Shown: positions 48,351 through 59,760 of the stretch, in pieces
Numbering within the stretch: position 1 is the first letter of the stretch
Layout: each line of letters starts with the position of its first letter
From: Zonotrichia leucophrys gambelii
Lineage: Eukaryota > Chordata > Aves > Passeriformes > Passerellidae
Length of the DNA: 64,000 nucleotides
Assembly (NCBI RefSeq): GCF_028769735.1
Contig: NC_088170.1
Location: 51,493,585-51,557,584 of the forward strand
Direction: 5' to 3'
The notes under the pieces: model-generated
The model's input: only the letters and a program-made list of their open reading frames with translations
Told to the model about the DNA's origin: nothing
Database searches by the model: none
Program-made: the position numbers and the translations under genes

Positions 48351-50808
48351 CTTGGAATTGAAGAATATAGAAACAAAGAACCAAGGACACCCTAAGTGAA
48401 CCCAAACCCCTGGCCCTGGACAAGCACCACAAGGCTAGAAAGAGCTGTGCTGTCCTGCCAGACTTTTTCTCCTGGAATACTGTGGGACAGGAAAGCTGTG
48501 CAAGGAACCACTGTGGTAACAGTGTAAACTTCTTTTTAGGTAGAATGAATGAAAAGAAAAAAAATTCCACTAAATCAAATAAACTGCCGTCTGCTTATCT
48601 TGAAGGTTTTCTCTACTCTTGATCAGAGTTTTAAGAGACAAAACAAGTCATTGTACATCATCTGATCTTTACAGACAATGTAGAAAATTCAAATATATGT
48701 TTGTAAAATAATTACACTCATTATGCATGAGTGCATAAGTACTGATATATTGGTATTCTGTTACAGTATTTCAATGTCTTATGGTTGTAGCAAAAGGTGA
48801 AAACAATACCACAAGTGAAATTGTTACACTCTTAGAGCAAAGATATAAAGGAAGAAAAACAATTAGCCTATTTTGAATTTTCCATAAAATCACTAGGCAG
48901 TAACTGTGAGAATGTTCTTTAATGACTTTACCACAGGCTACAAGAAAAAACTTTTAATATCTCCAATACATTTGAAATAAATGTAAGGCTTTTTATTTAA
49001 ACTAACATAAACATAGATTTTTAAATTCAAATTAATTTAATTTCAAATGTTATGCCTCCTGCCATTGGCAAATGTATTACTCACAATATATCAGCATAAT
49101 GGTGATCTCTGCCTCATGAAACCAGACAACCCATACCCTTTTCTTTACCTTCAGTGCTCCCATATGACCACTCTGTAGGCTTTGGCATCCTTACATTGTT
49201 TTCATCAGAAAACATGATACTGTTCTCCCCTCACTTTAAGCCCAATGTGGTCAAATCTGAGTTTGCAAGATTTCCATTCCCCCTGTTTAGATATTAATCT
49301 GTAATGGTGATACAAACATGGACTCAGACAACCAAACCAGGCTGACCTAGGATGCTTCCATTCCTTTCCTGTGCATGTCCACTTCTATATGCTACTCTCT
49401 CTTCAGCCTTTTCCTGACATGTTCTTTTTCATTAAAAAGGGGTTCAAACCTTTTCTTGTCTTTAGGATCTATTGTAGCTCTACCTTTTTCTGTTCAGTCT
49501 CTGTCAGAATCATTGCCACATTTACCAAATAGTTATTCATCCTTCTTCTTTCAATACTCTACCCTGGTTCTAAATACCTTTCCTATTACCTTAAATTCCA
49601 TCCTGCACTATAATTACCTATGAGTTTTAACCTCATATTCTTCAAATTTTTAGTTTTAAGAACAGCCTTATTGTACTCATAGGGATTACTTTGATTTTAG
49701 AAATTTTTGTCATGATTTTTGAGAGTCACCAGTTTCTTAGTTTGCTTTTCACTCTAAAAACATACAATGGATGATATTCCAAATATATCACACTTTTCAA
49801 ATCTTAAAGAAAAGGTCATCATTCTTCTGAAGAAAAAAAATCCAAGAACAATCTTATGACTCTTTGTAGCTTTTATTTAAAGGACAATGAAATTTATCCT
49901 AAGCTTGCAGGAATTATCTATTACTTTCCTTTTCCCCATTTTACATTATTTTTCTTCATTTTTGTTCAAGTTTTTGGTATTTTTTCTTTTTCTTTGATTA
50001 TTATCTTTTCAGATGTCATCTTATGATTCATAATAGATACCCTACAGAGATCACTTAGAAACACAACACAATCATTAATATAATTAGTGAGATGGATTGA
50101 AAGGTAGAATGTCTTTTCATTTATGTTCTGTATTCAAACAGATAGCAAACATCATCATGAAGATCTCGATGGTGATAAATGAAAACTAAGGTGATTTTTT
50201 CTAGCTATTGTATTTTGATTGAAAGGTAACAAACAAATTTCTATGCTTAATAGCTGGATTTATGCAAACATAGGCATATCAATACAGGCAACCAAAAAAA
50301 AAAAGGAAACCGGAAATATAGTAATATACTCAGGAAAAAGAGAAACAAGAAAATTAAAACACAAGCAATAAATCTACACTGAAAATTCTGCCCCAGGCAA
50401 TGACTGTGTTCACAGACTGTGAACCTCTAGCTTTCTTTCAAAACAACCCCATATAGTGTATGGATAAGTACTTTGAAATGAAAAAACAATGTTTTTCCCA
50501 GAATCTTTCAAGAGATGAGAGTGATTCTAGAACAATTCAGAGAAAAAATAAGAAATGTTAAGACACAAAGGACTAGTCAGGAATTATTGACTACTAACTC
50601 TATGTGATATAACTTTATAGAGAATAGTACCCTTTGGATAGTTACTGATAGAAGTCATGATGTATTATCATCTTTCAAATTTTAAGGGGAAAAAATCCCC
50701 AACATAGCATAACAAAATAACACTAAAAATAAATTAAATTGATAGGAAATAGGTTTCAGAGAAGAAAATTAAAGTAATACACTTAAGGTATCAGAGTTAG
50801 ACACCAGT
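48351..50808. other. AT-rich unique noncoding DNA
   Basis: No gene was recognised. About 48360-48530 is of more balanced composition and directly follows the CR1 piece, so it may be a further diverged repeat fragment. T-rich tracts occur at about 49920-50010. Confidence 0.5.
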
Positions 50809-51371
50809 TGTGAGTTAACATCAGCTGGCAGCTATGCACCATGCAGCTGTCTGCTTACTGCTGCCTCACCCCATGGAGATGAGGACGAGAACCAGAAGGG
50901 CAAAAATAAGAAAACTCAGGGGCTGAGATACAGACAAAGTAGTATGTAATGCAAAAGTCTCACACAAGCAAAGCAAAACCACTTCCCAAGGGCAGGCAGG
51001 TGTTCAGGCATCCGCAGGAAGGCAGGGCACCATCATGGTGGCTTGGGAAGGCAAGCACTGTAACTGCCAACACCTCACCTTTTCCCCTTGCTTTTATTGC
51101 TGAGCATGATGCCATATGGTAGAGACTATCCCGTGGGTCAGCTGGGGACACTGTCCCAGCTGTGTCCCCTCCCAAATTGTTTGTGCACCCTCAGCCTCCT
51201 CACTGGTGGAACGGTGTGTGAAGCAGAAAAGGCCTTGGTGATGTGTGCGCACTGCTCAGCAGCAACTAAAACATCTCTGTGTTATCAACACAGTTTTCAG
51301 CGCAAATGCAAAACCGTCCCATAGCTACTATGAAGAAAATTAACTCTCTCCCCGCCCAAACCAGTCTGTCA
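50809..51371 (-). mobile_element. Near-complete solo LTR, minus strand
   Basis: In minus orientation the 5' end lies near 51366-51371 and the 3' end near 50809. Plus-strand landmarks are 'gcagctatgcaccatgcag', 'gatgaggacgagaaccagaa', 'gggcaaaaataagaaaactc', 'gggcaggcaggtgttcagg', 'cttttattgctgagcatgat', 'cagctgtgtcccctcccaa', 'gcagaaaaggccttgg', 'tgttatcaacacagttttca' and 'gctactatgaagaaaatta'. Their order is that of a common bird ERV LTR. The TATA-like 'aataaaag' of the promoter lies on the minus strand at about 51090-51097. No gag, pol or env flanks it. It shares the start pattern ending in GTTAATTTT with the plus-strand LTR at 12479, so the two families look related. Target-site duplication not found. 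Confidence 0.85.
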
Positions 51372-51597
51372 TCTTATAACAGTCACATAAAAACAAGAAG
51401 AAATATTTACTCTTTTCAGAAAAAATAAGAGTATGCTAAATTAAAAGAGAGGAAAAAAGTAATGCTTATCAGGGCTGTTATTGGAAGTGAAGTAAAAGTA
51501 GAGCCAGTCTCGGTAAAGATGATTAAACTCCATGAAAAAAAAGAAAATATAGAAGAGTAGTTACCTAGTGACACTTTATTATGTTTTCAACATCAAC
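51372..51597. other. Short noncoding spacer
   Basis: The sequence is A-rich. It may include diverged upstream parts of the ancient CR1 copy that follows, for example 'agtaaaagtagagccagtc' near 51493. Confidence 0.4.
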
Positions 51598-51760
51598 ATT
51601 TAAACAGGAACACAAAGTACCAAATGCTGGGACCAGATGGTATCTTTACCCAGTCCAACAGAGCTCCTGGTAGATTTATCAGAACTCAATCAATGAATGC
51701 TCCATTCCAGGGCAGTGCTAAATATCACATTTTGAACTACTAGCCTGTCTCATGTTCAAG
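51598..51760 (+). mobile_element. Probable ancient CR1 (L3-like) fragment
   Basis: 'gggaccagatggtatc' followed by 'tttacccag', and 'gaactactagcctgt' about 100 bases later, resemble a conserved block of the reverse-transcriptase region in old amniote CR1/L3 elements, upstream of the part retained in the young copies here. The match is short and diverged, with intervening sequence not aligning well. If right, the insertion predates the bird-specific CR1 copies nearby. Confidence 0.45.
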
Positions 51761-52453
51761 CAAGATGAGGAACCTACTCACACTATTAATTTCAGAATAT
51801 TACTACAGCAACCATTTAAGCAAAGGTACGTCTTGGGAGAGGCAAACATAAAACGAGATAAAAACATTCAGATTCTGATTGACAAGTTAGTTGTAAAAAC
51901 TGTCAAATCCATATAGACAAACATCTGGGGTAGCATGGATGGATTACCATAATGTTTTTCACTCCAGCATCTGTTTTGAAATCTTGAAAATTCTGAGACT
52001 GTAAACTGTTGTGAATAAAACAGCAATTTTAAGATTTTTATTAATCATCACCAAAGACTGACATTTAGCTATTCTTGATAACAGCTGGAACTCTTTTCAT
52101 TAAACTCTTTCCCATTTATTCTTCAGCATTTGAATTTTAACTACATGGGCAAGGCCTGAAATACTTGCAAAGTGAGATTAGGAGGACATGACCAAGGCAG
52201 AAGAAGCAATGGTCTGAGGAAATAATAAATCATGATTTATAAACATATAGTTGGTGTATTGTTGACAAGACTAATAACAATGGATTTAAATCCATGAGCC
52301 AAAAAGTCTACACTACATAAAACCAAACCCATCACAGAAATTTAAATTATTTGTGAAAAAGACATGAAGCAATATATAAATAAAATAGGGTGGCAAGCAG
52401 AATGTGGTAAAGTATATCATTATTATCTGTTCAGTGTTGGTGAAGAACAGACA
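51761..52453. other. AT-rich unique noncoding DNA
   Basis: Nothing identifiable was found, though diverged remains of the ancient CR1 may extend into it. Confidence 0.5.
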
Positions 52454-52630
52454 AATCATTGAACCACGGAATATTTTGGGTTTTGGAAGTTTAAATGCAA
52501 GCTACTCCAACCCCCACCCCCAAAATGAACAGCAATGTCTTCAACCAGATAAATTTTCTGAGGCCCAATGCAACCTGACCTTGAATGTTTCCAGAAAAGG
52601 GCAGCTAGATAAATTATGTCCTTTGTGATG
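52454..52630 (-). mobile_element. CR1 LINE 3' end, minus strand
   Basis: On the plus strand, 'aatcattgaaccacggaata' followed by 'ttttgggttttggaag' is the antisense of the CR1 tail and terminal 3' UTR. 'ctactccaacccccaccccc', 'gcccaatgcaacctgacctt' and 'gaatgtttccagaaaagggc' continue the match. Only the last 180 bases or so of the element are present, a normal 5' truncation. Confidence 0.87.
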
Positions 52631-54553
52631 AGCACCACTTATACAGGAATTAAAAAAGGCAAGAATATTGCCAGAGGACCAAAAATGGTTAAATTAATTT
52701 CATATTGGATGTCCACAGGCTGTTGGAAGCCAGAAGATGAGGTACTGTATTAATTCAACATCTTCACATTCCAAAACCAAAGTAATAAAAACTATGAAAA
52801 AGAAAACCTTTTTCTTTGGAGAAATACCACTCCGAAAAAAAATTACTCCACAAATAATAATGAGAGAAACAAAGGTTTTAAATACCACTTTGTCACATCT
52901 AAGTGCTCAGTTGTCTAAAAACTTCTGGTCTTGTTTAGTTGGCTTTTTTTTTAATCATGCAGTCTCCAAAACTCTTGATTTTAAGTATTTAAGCCATACC
53001 ATCCATATACAATATCTGTAAGGATACAACTGACACCAACCACCATGACACTTTATTAATTCATAGTCAAAGGAAATAAATTAATCAAACAACAACAACA
53101 AAAAATAAACAAACAACAAACCCACCCACCCCCTTGAAACATGTATATACATTAGCTATTCATTAGAAAATATTCCCATGGCTCTGAATAAAAAAGCTTT
53201 TAAATCCTACAGGTGATATCGCATCTTCAAAACATTGCCAAGTGTGGTTTTCTCCTCCTGCTAAGTAGAGGTGGTAGCACAAAAACAACAATCCTAATCT
53301 CAGCATGAGCAATTTCACTGCATTGACTTCAGACATGGAAAATACTGAGGTTGGAAAGAAAAATTATGCTGGTGATTATTCATACAAGGAGTAACTAGTT
53401 GTCCTTTTCAGAAAAGAAAGACTTAAATTCTTGTTCTACATTTGCTACTTGACTTAATACCTTAATTGAACCAACACAGAAGAATAAACAAGCCTTTCAG
53501 ACAAGTATGTGTGCAGAACAATAATTTACTAACATCTTTATCAGTAGAAAATTAGAGGGAAAGATGTGAGGTCTTCAGTGGATCAATTTTCCAATCTCTT
53601 TGGAAAGTCTGCTGCCAGACAAAATGTAACATAAACAGGTGAAGCTTTTCATAATCACAGCCAATTTTAAGTGGAAAAGCACAAGGACTTATTCAAAATC
53701 CATTAAGAAGCTAAGGGATAAAAAGAGTCTACAGGAATTAAAAACATCTTTAGATAAACAGAGTCAACGAACATCAAAACATAATTGAAGAAGAAACAAG
53801 TGAGAAAATGCTAGGAATTTTTAAATGAAGTAATTGTGCAGAAGTTAGACTTCATTTCAGAAAATGTCCCTTTTCTTGAATAGATTGGAGAAACAGTGCT
53901 TTGTCAGATGTAGATGAATCTATGTGACTCTGTACAGAATGGGCTTGCTATTAAAGGTACCAGATTTTTTTTTAAATAAAATGTAATTAAATTTTATTAA
54001 TTAAAGAAAATCAGAAACTGAAAGCAAACATTCTATTGATAATTTCAAGTCTGAATATAGCCTATACACATAGAAGGGCAAATATCTCAGAACACAATGT
54101 ATAGTAATACTTACAGGAATTATCAAGAATCTTCTCCTGTTTTACTTTGCAATGAAATAATACATTAAATAATTTGGAGGTTTCAGGAATAGGCCAATCT
54201 TTCTGTCTTTTAATATAGAAGCTGTGAAAAAGATTAATGAAGATTAAGAAAGAAAATCTTAAACAGAAATATAAAAGAGAACTAGATAAGGAATGGTGAT
54301 GGAGTCACACTGGTTTGGTTGCTTTTGTTTATCTATTTTTTTATTAACAAAAATTATTTTTCCCCCTAGTGATATTGTACCACCTATACACTTTTCATTA
54401 TAGGGGAAAATTTACAATTATATCTTTGTTTTAACCAAATATTCTGGGTTAAAAAACAAATCCACAGATTTTTGCAGAGAAACTGTTTGCTTGGCCCTGC
54501 CTGAATGTCAGGCACCCACCAAAGCTGCTCTTAGTCAACTGTATAGGGGAGAT
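52631..54553. other. AT-rich unique noncoding DNA
   Basis: No gene was recognised. An A/C-rich simple tract with CAA and CCCA repeats lies at about 53081-53133. Confidence 0.55.
53081..53133 (+). repeat. A/C-rich low-complexity tract
   Basis: 'caacaacaacaaaaaataaa' and 'cccacccacccccttg' form a short CAA/CCCA simple repeat. Confidence 0.75.
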
Positions 54554-54678
54554 GAAAAGAAAAGAAAAGAAAAGAAAAGAAAAGAAAAGAAAAGAAAAGA
54601 AAAGAAAAGAAAAGAAAAGAAAAGAAAAGAAAAGAAAAGAAAAGAAAAGAAAAGAAAAGAAAAGAAAAGAAAAGAAAA
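54554..54678 (+). repeat. (GAAAA)25 microsatellite
   Basis: Twenty-five perfect GAAAA units make a 125-base tract with only purines on the plus strand. Long homopurine mirror repeats can form triplex (H-DNA). Perfection over this length indicates recent expansion and probable length variation. Because the unit gives no stop in any plus-strand frame it produces a false lysine-rich open frame at 54491-54691. Confidence 0.98.
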
Positions 54679-54840
54679 TTTAAAAAACTAAAATAAAATA
54701 AAAGATAAAAATAAATTAAAAAATAGAATAAAATAAAGAATTAAAATAAAAAAATATAAAATAATAAAAGGCTTGTGGCCTTTTATTGAATCATTTATTA
54801 ATATAAATATATTAATATGTCATATAAATATATTATAATT
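54679..54840 (+). repeat. A-rich degenerate simple sequence
   Basis: Between the two microsatellites the sequence is nearly all A and T, with AAAATA-like words. It looks like diverged repeat units continuing from both neighbours. Confidence 0.75.
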
Positions 54841-54900
54841 ATAAATATAAATATAAATATAAATATAAATATAAATATAAATATAAATATAAATATAAAT
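54841..54900 (+). repeat. (ATAAAT)10 microsatellite
   Basis: Ten perfect ATAAAT units. The repeat yields a false Asn-Ile repeat open frame. It ends about 35 bases before the LTR, and an 8-bp hairpin, 'taaatcag'/'ctgattta' at 54917-54935, marks the junction. Confidence 0.96.
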
Positions 54901-54934
54901 AATATAAATGATTTATTAAATCAGTTTCTGATTT

Positions 54935-55573
54935 ATCTTGTTGAGACCAAGACAGGCAAAGATCAGTCACTAATTACCAACATGGGGGAAAATAGACTCA
55001 GCTTAGGGAAATCAGTTTACTTTATTGCCAATCAAATCAGAGTAGTGAAAACCAAAACACCTTTACTCTACCTCACCCTCCTTGGTCCTCTTCCAGCATG
55101 AGATTCCCACAGGGTCATGGCCTCCTTTGGGCCTCCAGCCCCCCATGTTGTGGCATGGGGTTCTCCACGTGCTGCAGGGGCAATCTCTCCTCCTCCATGG
55201 GCTGCAGGAGGGCAGCTGGCTCACCAAGGCCGGCATCGCAGCCTGCAGGATGGTGGTGATGAATCTCCCCCTCTTTCTTCACTGACCTTGGTGCCTCCAG
55301 AGCTGTTTCTCTCACTCCTATATTCTCACTCCTCTCTTCTCTGGCTGCAGTTGTTGTTGCCATTGCACTGGAGGGTTTTTCCCCTTCTCAAATATGTTAT
55401 CCCAGAGGTGCTGCCCTCATCAGTGATGGGCTGGACCTTGGCCAGAGGCAGGTCTGTCTTGGAGCTGGCTGGCAGTGACTATGTAAAATATGGGGAAGCT
55501 TCTGGCAGTTTCTCACAGAATCCACCCCTGCAGCCTTCACACTACCAAAACCTGGCCACTCAAACCCAATTTA
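54935..55573 (-). mobile_element. Solo LTR fragment, minus strand, 3' end lost
   Basis: In minus orientation the LTR starts at about 55573. Plus-strand landmarks are 'attaccaacatgggggaaaa', 'gccaatcaaatcagagtag', 'tccacgtgctgcaggggcaa', 'ttcttcactgaccttgg', 'tctcactcctctcttctctg', 'aaatatgttatcccagag', 'ggctggaccttggccag', 'ggtctgtcttggagctggct', 'ggaagcttctggcag' and 'ctaccaaaacctggccactc'. Their order is that of a large bird ERV LTR. The minus-strand promoter with a TATTTGAG box lies near 55387-55396, upstream of the R-region words. The low-coordinate end stops short of a normal LTR 3' end and abuts simple repeats. It is GC-richer than its surroundings. Internal retroviral genes are absent. 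The 165-codon plus frame inside it is antisense and not a gene. Confidence 0.85.
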
Positions 55574-57236
55574 GAAAAACTTGGCTTTTTGTGATATATT
55601 TTCTGAATCTGTAAATTTCCACCCCATACTTACCTAAATAACCTGACCTCCTATGTACTTCAAAATTGTATTCATTGCAGCACCATAGGGGTAATAGCTG
55701 TTCATTTTGCTAAAGAATTCCTAACATTGATTTTGATTAGAACAGTAATTTCCAATGTCAATAAATTTAATAAAATGAGAATAAAAATTTCTCTACAGAA
55801 AAGGTTGCATCAACCCAGCCAAATGATCAAGAGAATTTTTCTTATGGGCACAAGCCTTATGTAAAGTGGGATATTCATGGCCTATTGATGTTTGAGCATA
55901 AGATCAATAACCTTGTAAATGCTTATCTGCATAGTTCATAGAGTTTTATACAGACTAGTCAGATGGATCTCATAATTCAAATAGATGTTAGATGCATGGA
56001 GTTGCACGGATTGTCCATTGCCCACTGTTATGTAGGCTCTTAAATATCAGTACTACACTACTCTAGCCTCATTTGAGCACCTGAGCCTAGAAAATATTAA
56101 TTTAACACAGATTCAGTCTCTGTTAATATATTCTTATTAATGATCAAAGTTTTTAATCACACCAGCAAAAACAATATCAGGCTTCATTCAGTCATCTTAT
56201 TGTCATGTTGTAGTAAACTCCAGATTTGGAGTGTAGGAAATAATGACAGCAGTATATTTACAACATAAATTGTACTTATGCTCTGTGCACAACTTGCATG
56301 ATAGAATAACTTTCATGATAGAACACAGCATAAAAGAAAGAACTTACACATCTTTTTTCTCATACCATGTTCATTCAATATTTTAATTCCCTTCCTTCCT
56401 AAAGCTCCAATTAGGATAAATAAAATCAAGTGGTAAGGTCTTACTTTGAAAAACAGATGCTGCTTCACCATATGTTTGCCTCAAGAGAAATGCCTCTGCA
56501 GATGCCAATAAATGAAAGACACCCGTGACAGTGTTATTTGCAGCCAGTGGGAATATGAGCTTCTAAGAGAAAATTTTCAAGGAAAAAGAAATCTCATGCA
56601 ATAAATGTCTACACATTTACACCTAACACAAAGCAGGGCTTAGAAAGGAAAATCGCTTCAATGCAGATTGAAAGTATTCTTTTATATTCTTATTATGCTA
56701 AAGTAAGTAGTGACAATAATGCAACTTAAAATATCTCCAATGACAACAAACAAGTGTAATGGAAGAAAATTTATTATTATCAACATTATTAGAAACTATT
56801 TGCTGTGACTTTAATAAATATATTAGTCACTATGTGTTTAAAGCCAAAGGACTTGAAATAGGAATCAGCACTTACAGTTATGTCCTCTCACATTATCCTC
56901 TGCTTCTCTGAAAAATTAATAATCAAAATCTACAAATGAATATAAAGTAGCATTTATATCTAAATTGCCTCTCACTTAAATATGGGAGACTCATATCTTA
57001 TAGAAAATGACAAATGCTTCAAATGTGTTTTTTGTCTAAATAAGGTGAAAAATAAAAAATTGTCAGTTTTTTTCCCCATTACAGTGAGAGTACAGTAATG
57101 AAAATGTTCAATAGCAATTAAGAAATAATTCAAGACCAGGGGAAAAAAAACAACTAAATGCTTCAAGCTTTCAATATTCGCATACGAAATGAGATTCAAA
57201 ATTTCGTTGTAATCCAGATGTTCCCAATGTTTCTTT
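55574..57236. other. AT-rich unique noncoding DNA
   Basis: No gene or recognisable element was found. Confidence 0.55.
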
Positions 57237-57258
57237 TCAGTGGAATCGTTTCCACTGA
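57237..57258. repeat. Perfect 9-bp hairpin, 4-nt loop
   Basis: 'tcagtggaa' (57237-57245) pairs with 'ttccactga' (57250-57258) around TCGT. It is compact and perfect, with no known function. Confidence 0.7.
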
Positions 57259-59039
57259 TAAGCTAAATCCTCAAGTTCTGCTGATCTATGACAACACCAT
57301 GGAGTGATGGCGACTTAATCCATTGTTGTCAATAAAGAACAAGATGTATTTTAACACGAATACTACAGTGACAGAACCACCCAATATGAAGTGAAGATGA
57401 TAATGCAATCATGCAAGAAATATGAATGACTACCTAGTATGAGAAAAGCAGCAAAACATGACACAAATAATGAATATTTTTATTTTGTAAAGAGTATTGG
57501 TATAAGCTTCTTTTCTATTTTGTGACCAAAATGTAAGCTATTTAACATCTTAGTTTTATCACTTCAAAAAATGTTATTTTCTTATCAAGCTGAAATTATA
57601 GCAAGCCATTAAAGGGAAATTTAATTTTTGTTGTAATTTTTAAGCACAATCTTTTTTCACAAAGGACATTATTTTCTATTATTTACAGTTTTTCATATTT
57701 TAGTTATTCCCAAATAATTGCCTTCTTTTAATCACTCCTTTTGACAGTCTCTATCTTTCAAATTCATGTTTTAAGTTTATGCTTACTTATGTCTCAAGAA
57801 TTGTCAGAATATGAAGCTCAAGTATAAACACAATTGCAGTGATATAAAGAAAACACTCTTTGGGTGAGTTTCCTCTTAACAAACTTTATCTAAATAAATA
57901 GGCATCTGACCTAAGGCTCCATTAAGAGAGAAATGAGCTTCCACAGAGTTATGTTACTCTGATTTCAGAAATTCATTTTAGAACAGGATGAATCACTTTC
58001 TAGAGTTGTCTAAATCTTTCCCTTAAGAGTAAAGTCTTATCCTGCTACACAGTACTACATATTTAAGTATAGGAGAGGTCAAATTGTGTGATTCATAACA
58101 GATGATCTACAGTTACACTATAAACAAAATTATTCTGAGGATTTATTCCTGTTCACACCAAGAAAAGCATCATTGCAGTCTTATCTGTACAATCATTCTC
58201 AAGCCTCTTCTGCATAGCAGACACAGAGAAATGTGAGTCCTTTCAAAAGGCAGCCTCCCTCAGTGGGGATGGTGGCCTGTCTTGTAGCAGCAAGAATTTC
58301 TCACTGAGCAGGTGGACACTGCAATTTCCTTTCTGCCAACTTTGCCTACTCCAGGCAGCTCAGCACCATGTGCTCAATACCCAAAACCAAGTGGTAAGTC
58401 GGTTACCTTTTTAACTTGGTTGCTACCCCTCCCTCAAACCACATCATGTTCTAGCCGAGCTGCACTCAGCTCTTTATAACGTTACCTCTAGTAGCAGCTG
58501 TGTGCCTAAGGCTCAGGTGTTTGTTGGTTCTTGTACTAAGAACATTCACTGAATCAATTTGGATAATCTGCGCTAGTTACCTTTTTTTTTTAAGCATACA
58601 GTTTTTTTTGTGAACAACTATATAAAAAATAATAAATCAAGATATAAAGTCAATAAAACTGTGGCAAATGGGGAAAAGTGAAAAACAGGTTGGTCATTAT
58701 TTCAGAGGGAAGGAAAGTGGTAAGAAGGGTCAGCCTGGGAGGAGAAAACAGTAAATTATATGATTGTGATTGTAAGGTGTTCTTGTTGAGCAGCCTGCAC
58801 AAATTCAGCGGAGTTCTGTCAAGAGCAGAACTAAAAAATCTGTACTTTCTTTGACATTTGCCTCTGATTTCACTCTGGTTCAGACACCTGGGTTATTCTC
58901 CCTAATGCTGACAAGGGAATGCCAAGAGAGGTGATAATGTCCTAACAACTGAAATGTACACAAACAGCAGACATAAGATTAATTTCCTAAAGAAACGGGG
59001 ATGAGGTGCCTCTCTGATGTCTTGTTCTTTTATAGAAGT
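57259..59039. other. Noncoding DNA, partly of mixed composition
   Basis: No gene was recognised. The stretch at about 58200-58520 is richer in G+C than its surroundings and could be an old, unrecognised repeat or LTR, but I cannot identify it. Confidence 0.5.
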
Positions 59040-59760
59040 TGGTTTTGTTTGTTTTACATTATCATGCAACAACATATGTGTTGATAATTCACACTTTCAT
59101 TGGTCGGAGGTAAAAATCAGATGCCAGCTGAGTTCCTGTGCCACAATATTTCCCTAAGGCTTTGCCCTTCACCTCTGTCTTTCCTACAGCCAGGTATCCT
59201 GCACAGAGTAAATGTTAATCACTAATGTTTTTATACCATGCAGCTTATATTGAAATTAGAATAATATGGGATGATCCAAATGTAAGCAGAGTTTTCACAC
59301 TCAGGCAGGCAATGCTATTCATAATTGCCATTCAGTCTTAACTGTGCTTTTGCCTTTACCAAAGCCCAGTTGAGGTTAACTTTATCTTGAATGTTCTCCT
59401 TTAACAGAAGAGATCCAGCATGGGCTGATAATTGGCACAGGGAATTATGTTATGTCTTTCAAATTTTGTGGTAAAGGGCTTCTTCCAGAATAAATAAGCA
59501 TGTCCTTGCCACATTCTCACATCCTGATAATTTCTGCCTGTCAGAATGGTGGACTTGGAGTGCAATTAAAATAGTGACATACAAATGTAATTAGGTGTGT
59601 GTTGCACACAGAGATTGAACAGTGACAAAGTTCATTGTACAGTCAGTGAAAATTCTCTTGAGCTCCTGGCATGTTAATGCTAAACCTGACAGTACCAGTT
59701 GAGTCAGCTGCAGTTTCTCTTGTCCTTGTTTATGTCTGATGTTTCATTGTCCATGACTTC
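59040..59760. other. Candidate conserved noncoding region
   Basis: The stretch is free of simple repeats and of recognised transposons. It is rich in homeodomain-type words ('cataattgcc', 'gcaattaaaa', 'gtaattagg', 'gttaatgct') and has TGAGTCAGCTG (AP-1 core joined to an E-box) near 59701-59711. This texture is common in deeply conserved vertebrate enhancers. The call is inference from base-level texture only. Confidence 0.2.

Noticed and set aside
50960..51324. Open frames of 71 and 78 codons on opposite strands
   Set aside because: Both lie in the minus-strand solo LTR.
54491..54691. 66-codon lysine/arginine/glutamate-repeat open frame
   Set aside because: It is a direct translation of the (GAAAA)25 microsatellite, whose unit has no stop in any plus-strand frame.
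54817..55101. 94-codon frame starting with an Asn-Ile repeat
   Set aside because: The repeat part is the translated (ATAAAT)10 microsatellite and the rest runs into a minus-strand LTR.
55117..55614. 165-codon plus-strand frame, the longest in the window
   Set aside because: It lies almost wholly within a minus-strand solo LTR; the GC-richer LTR simply has few stops.
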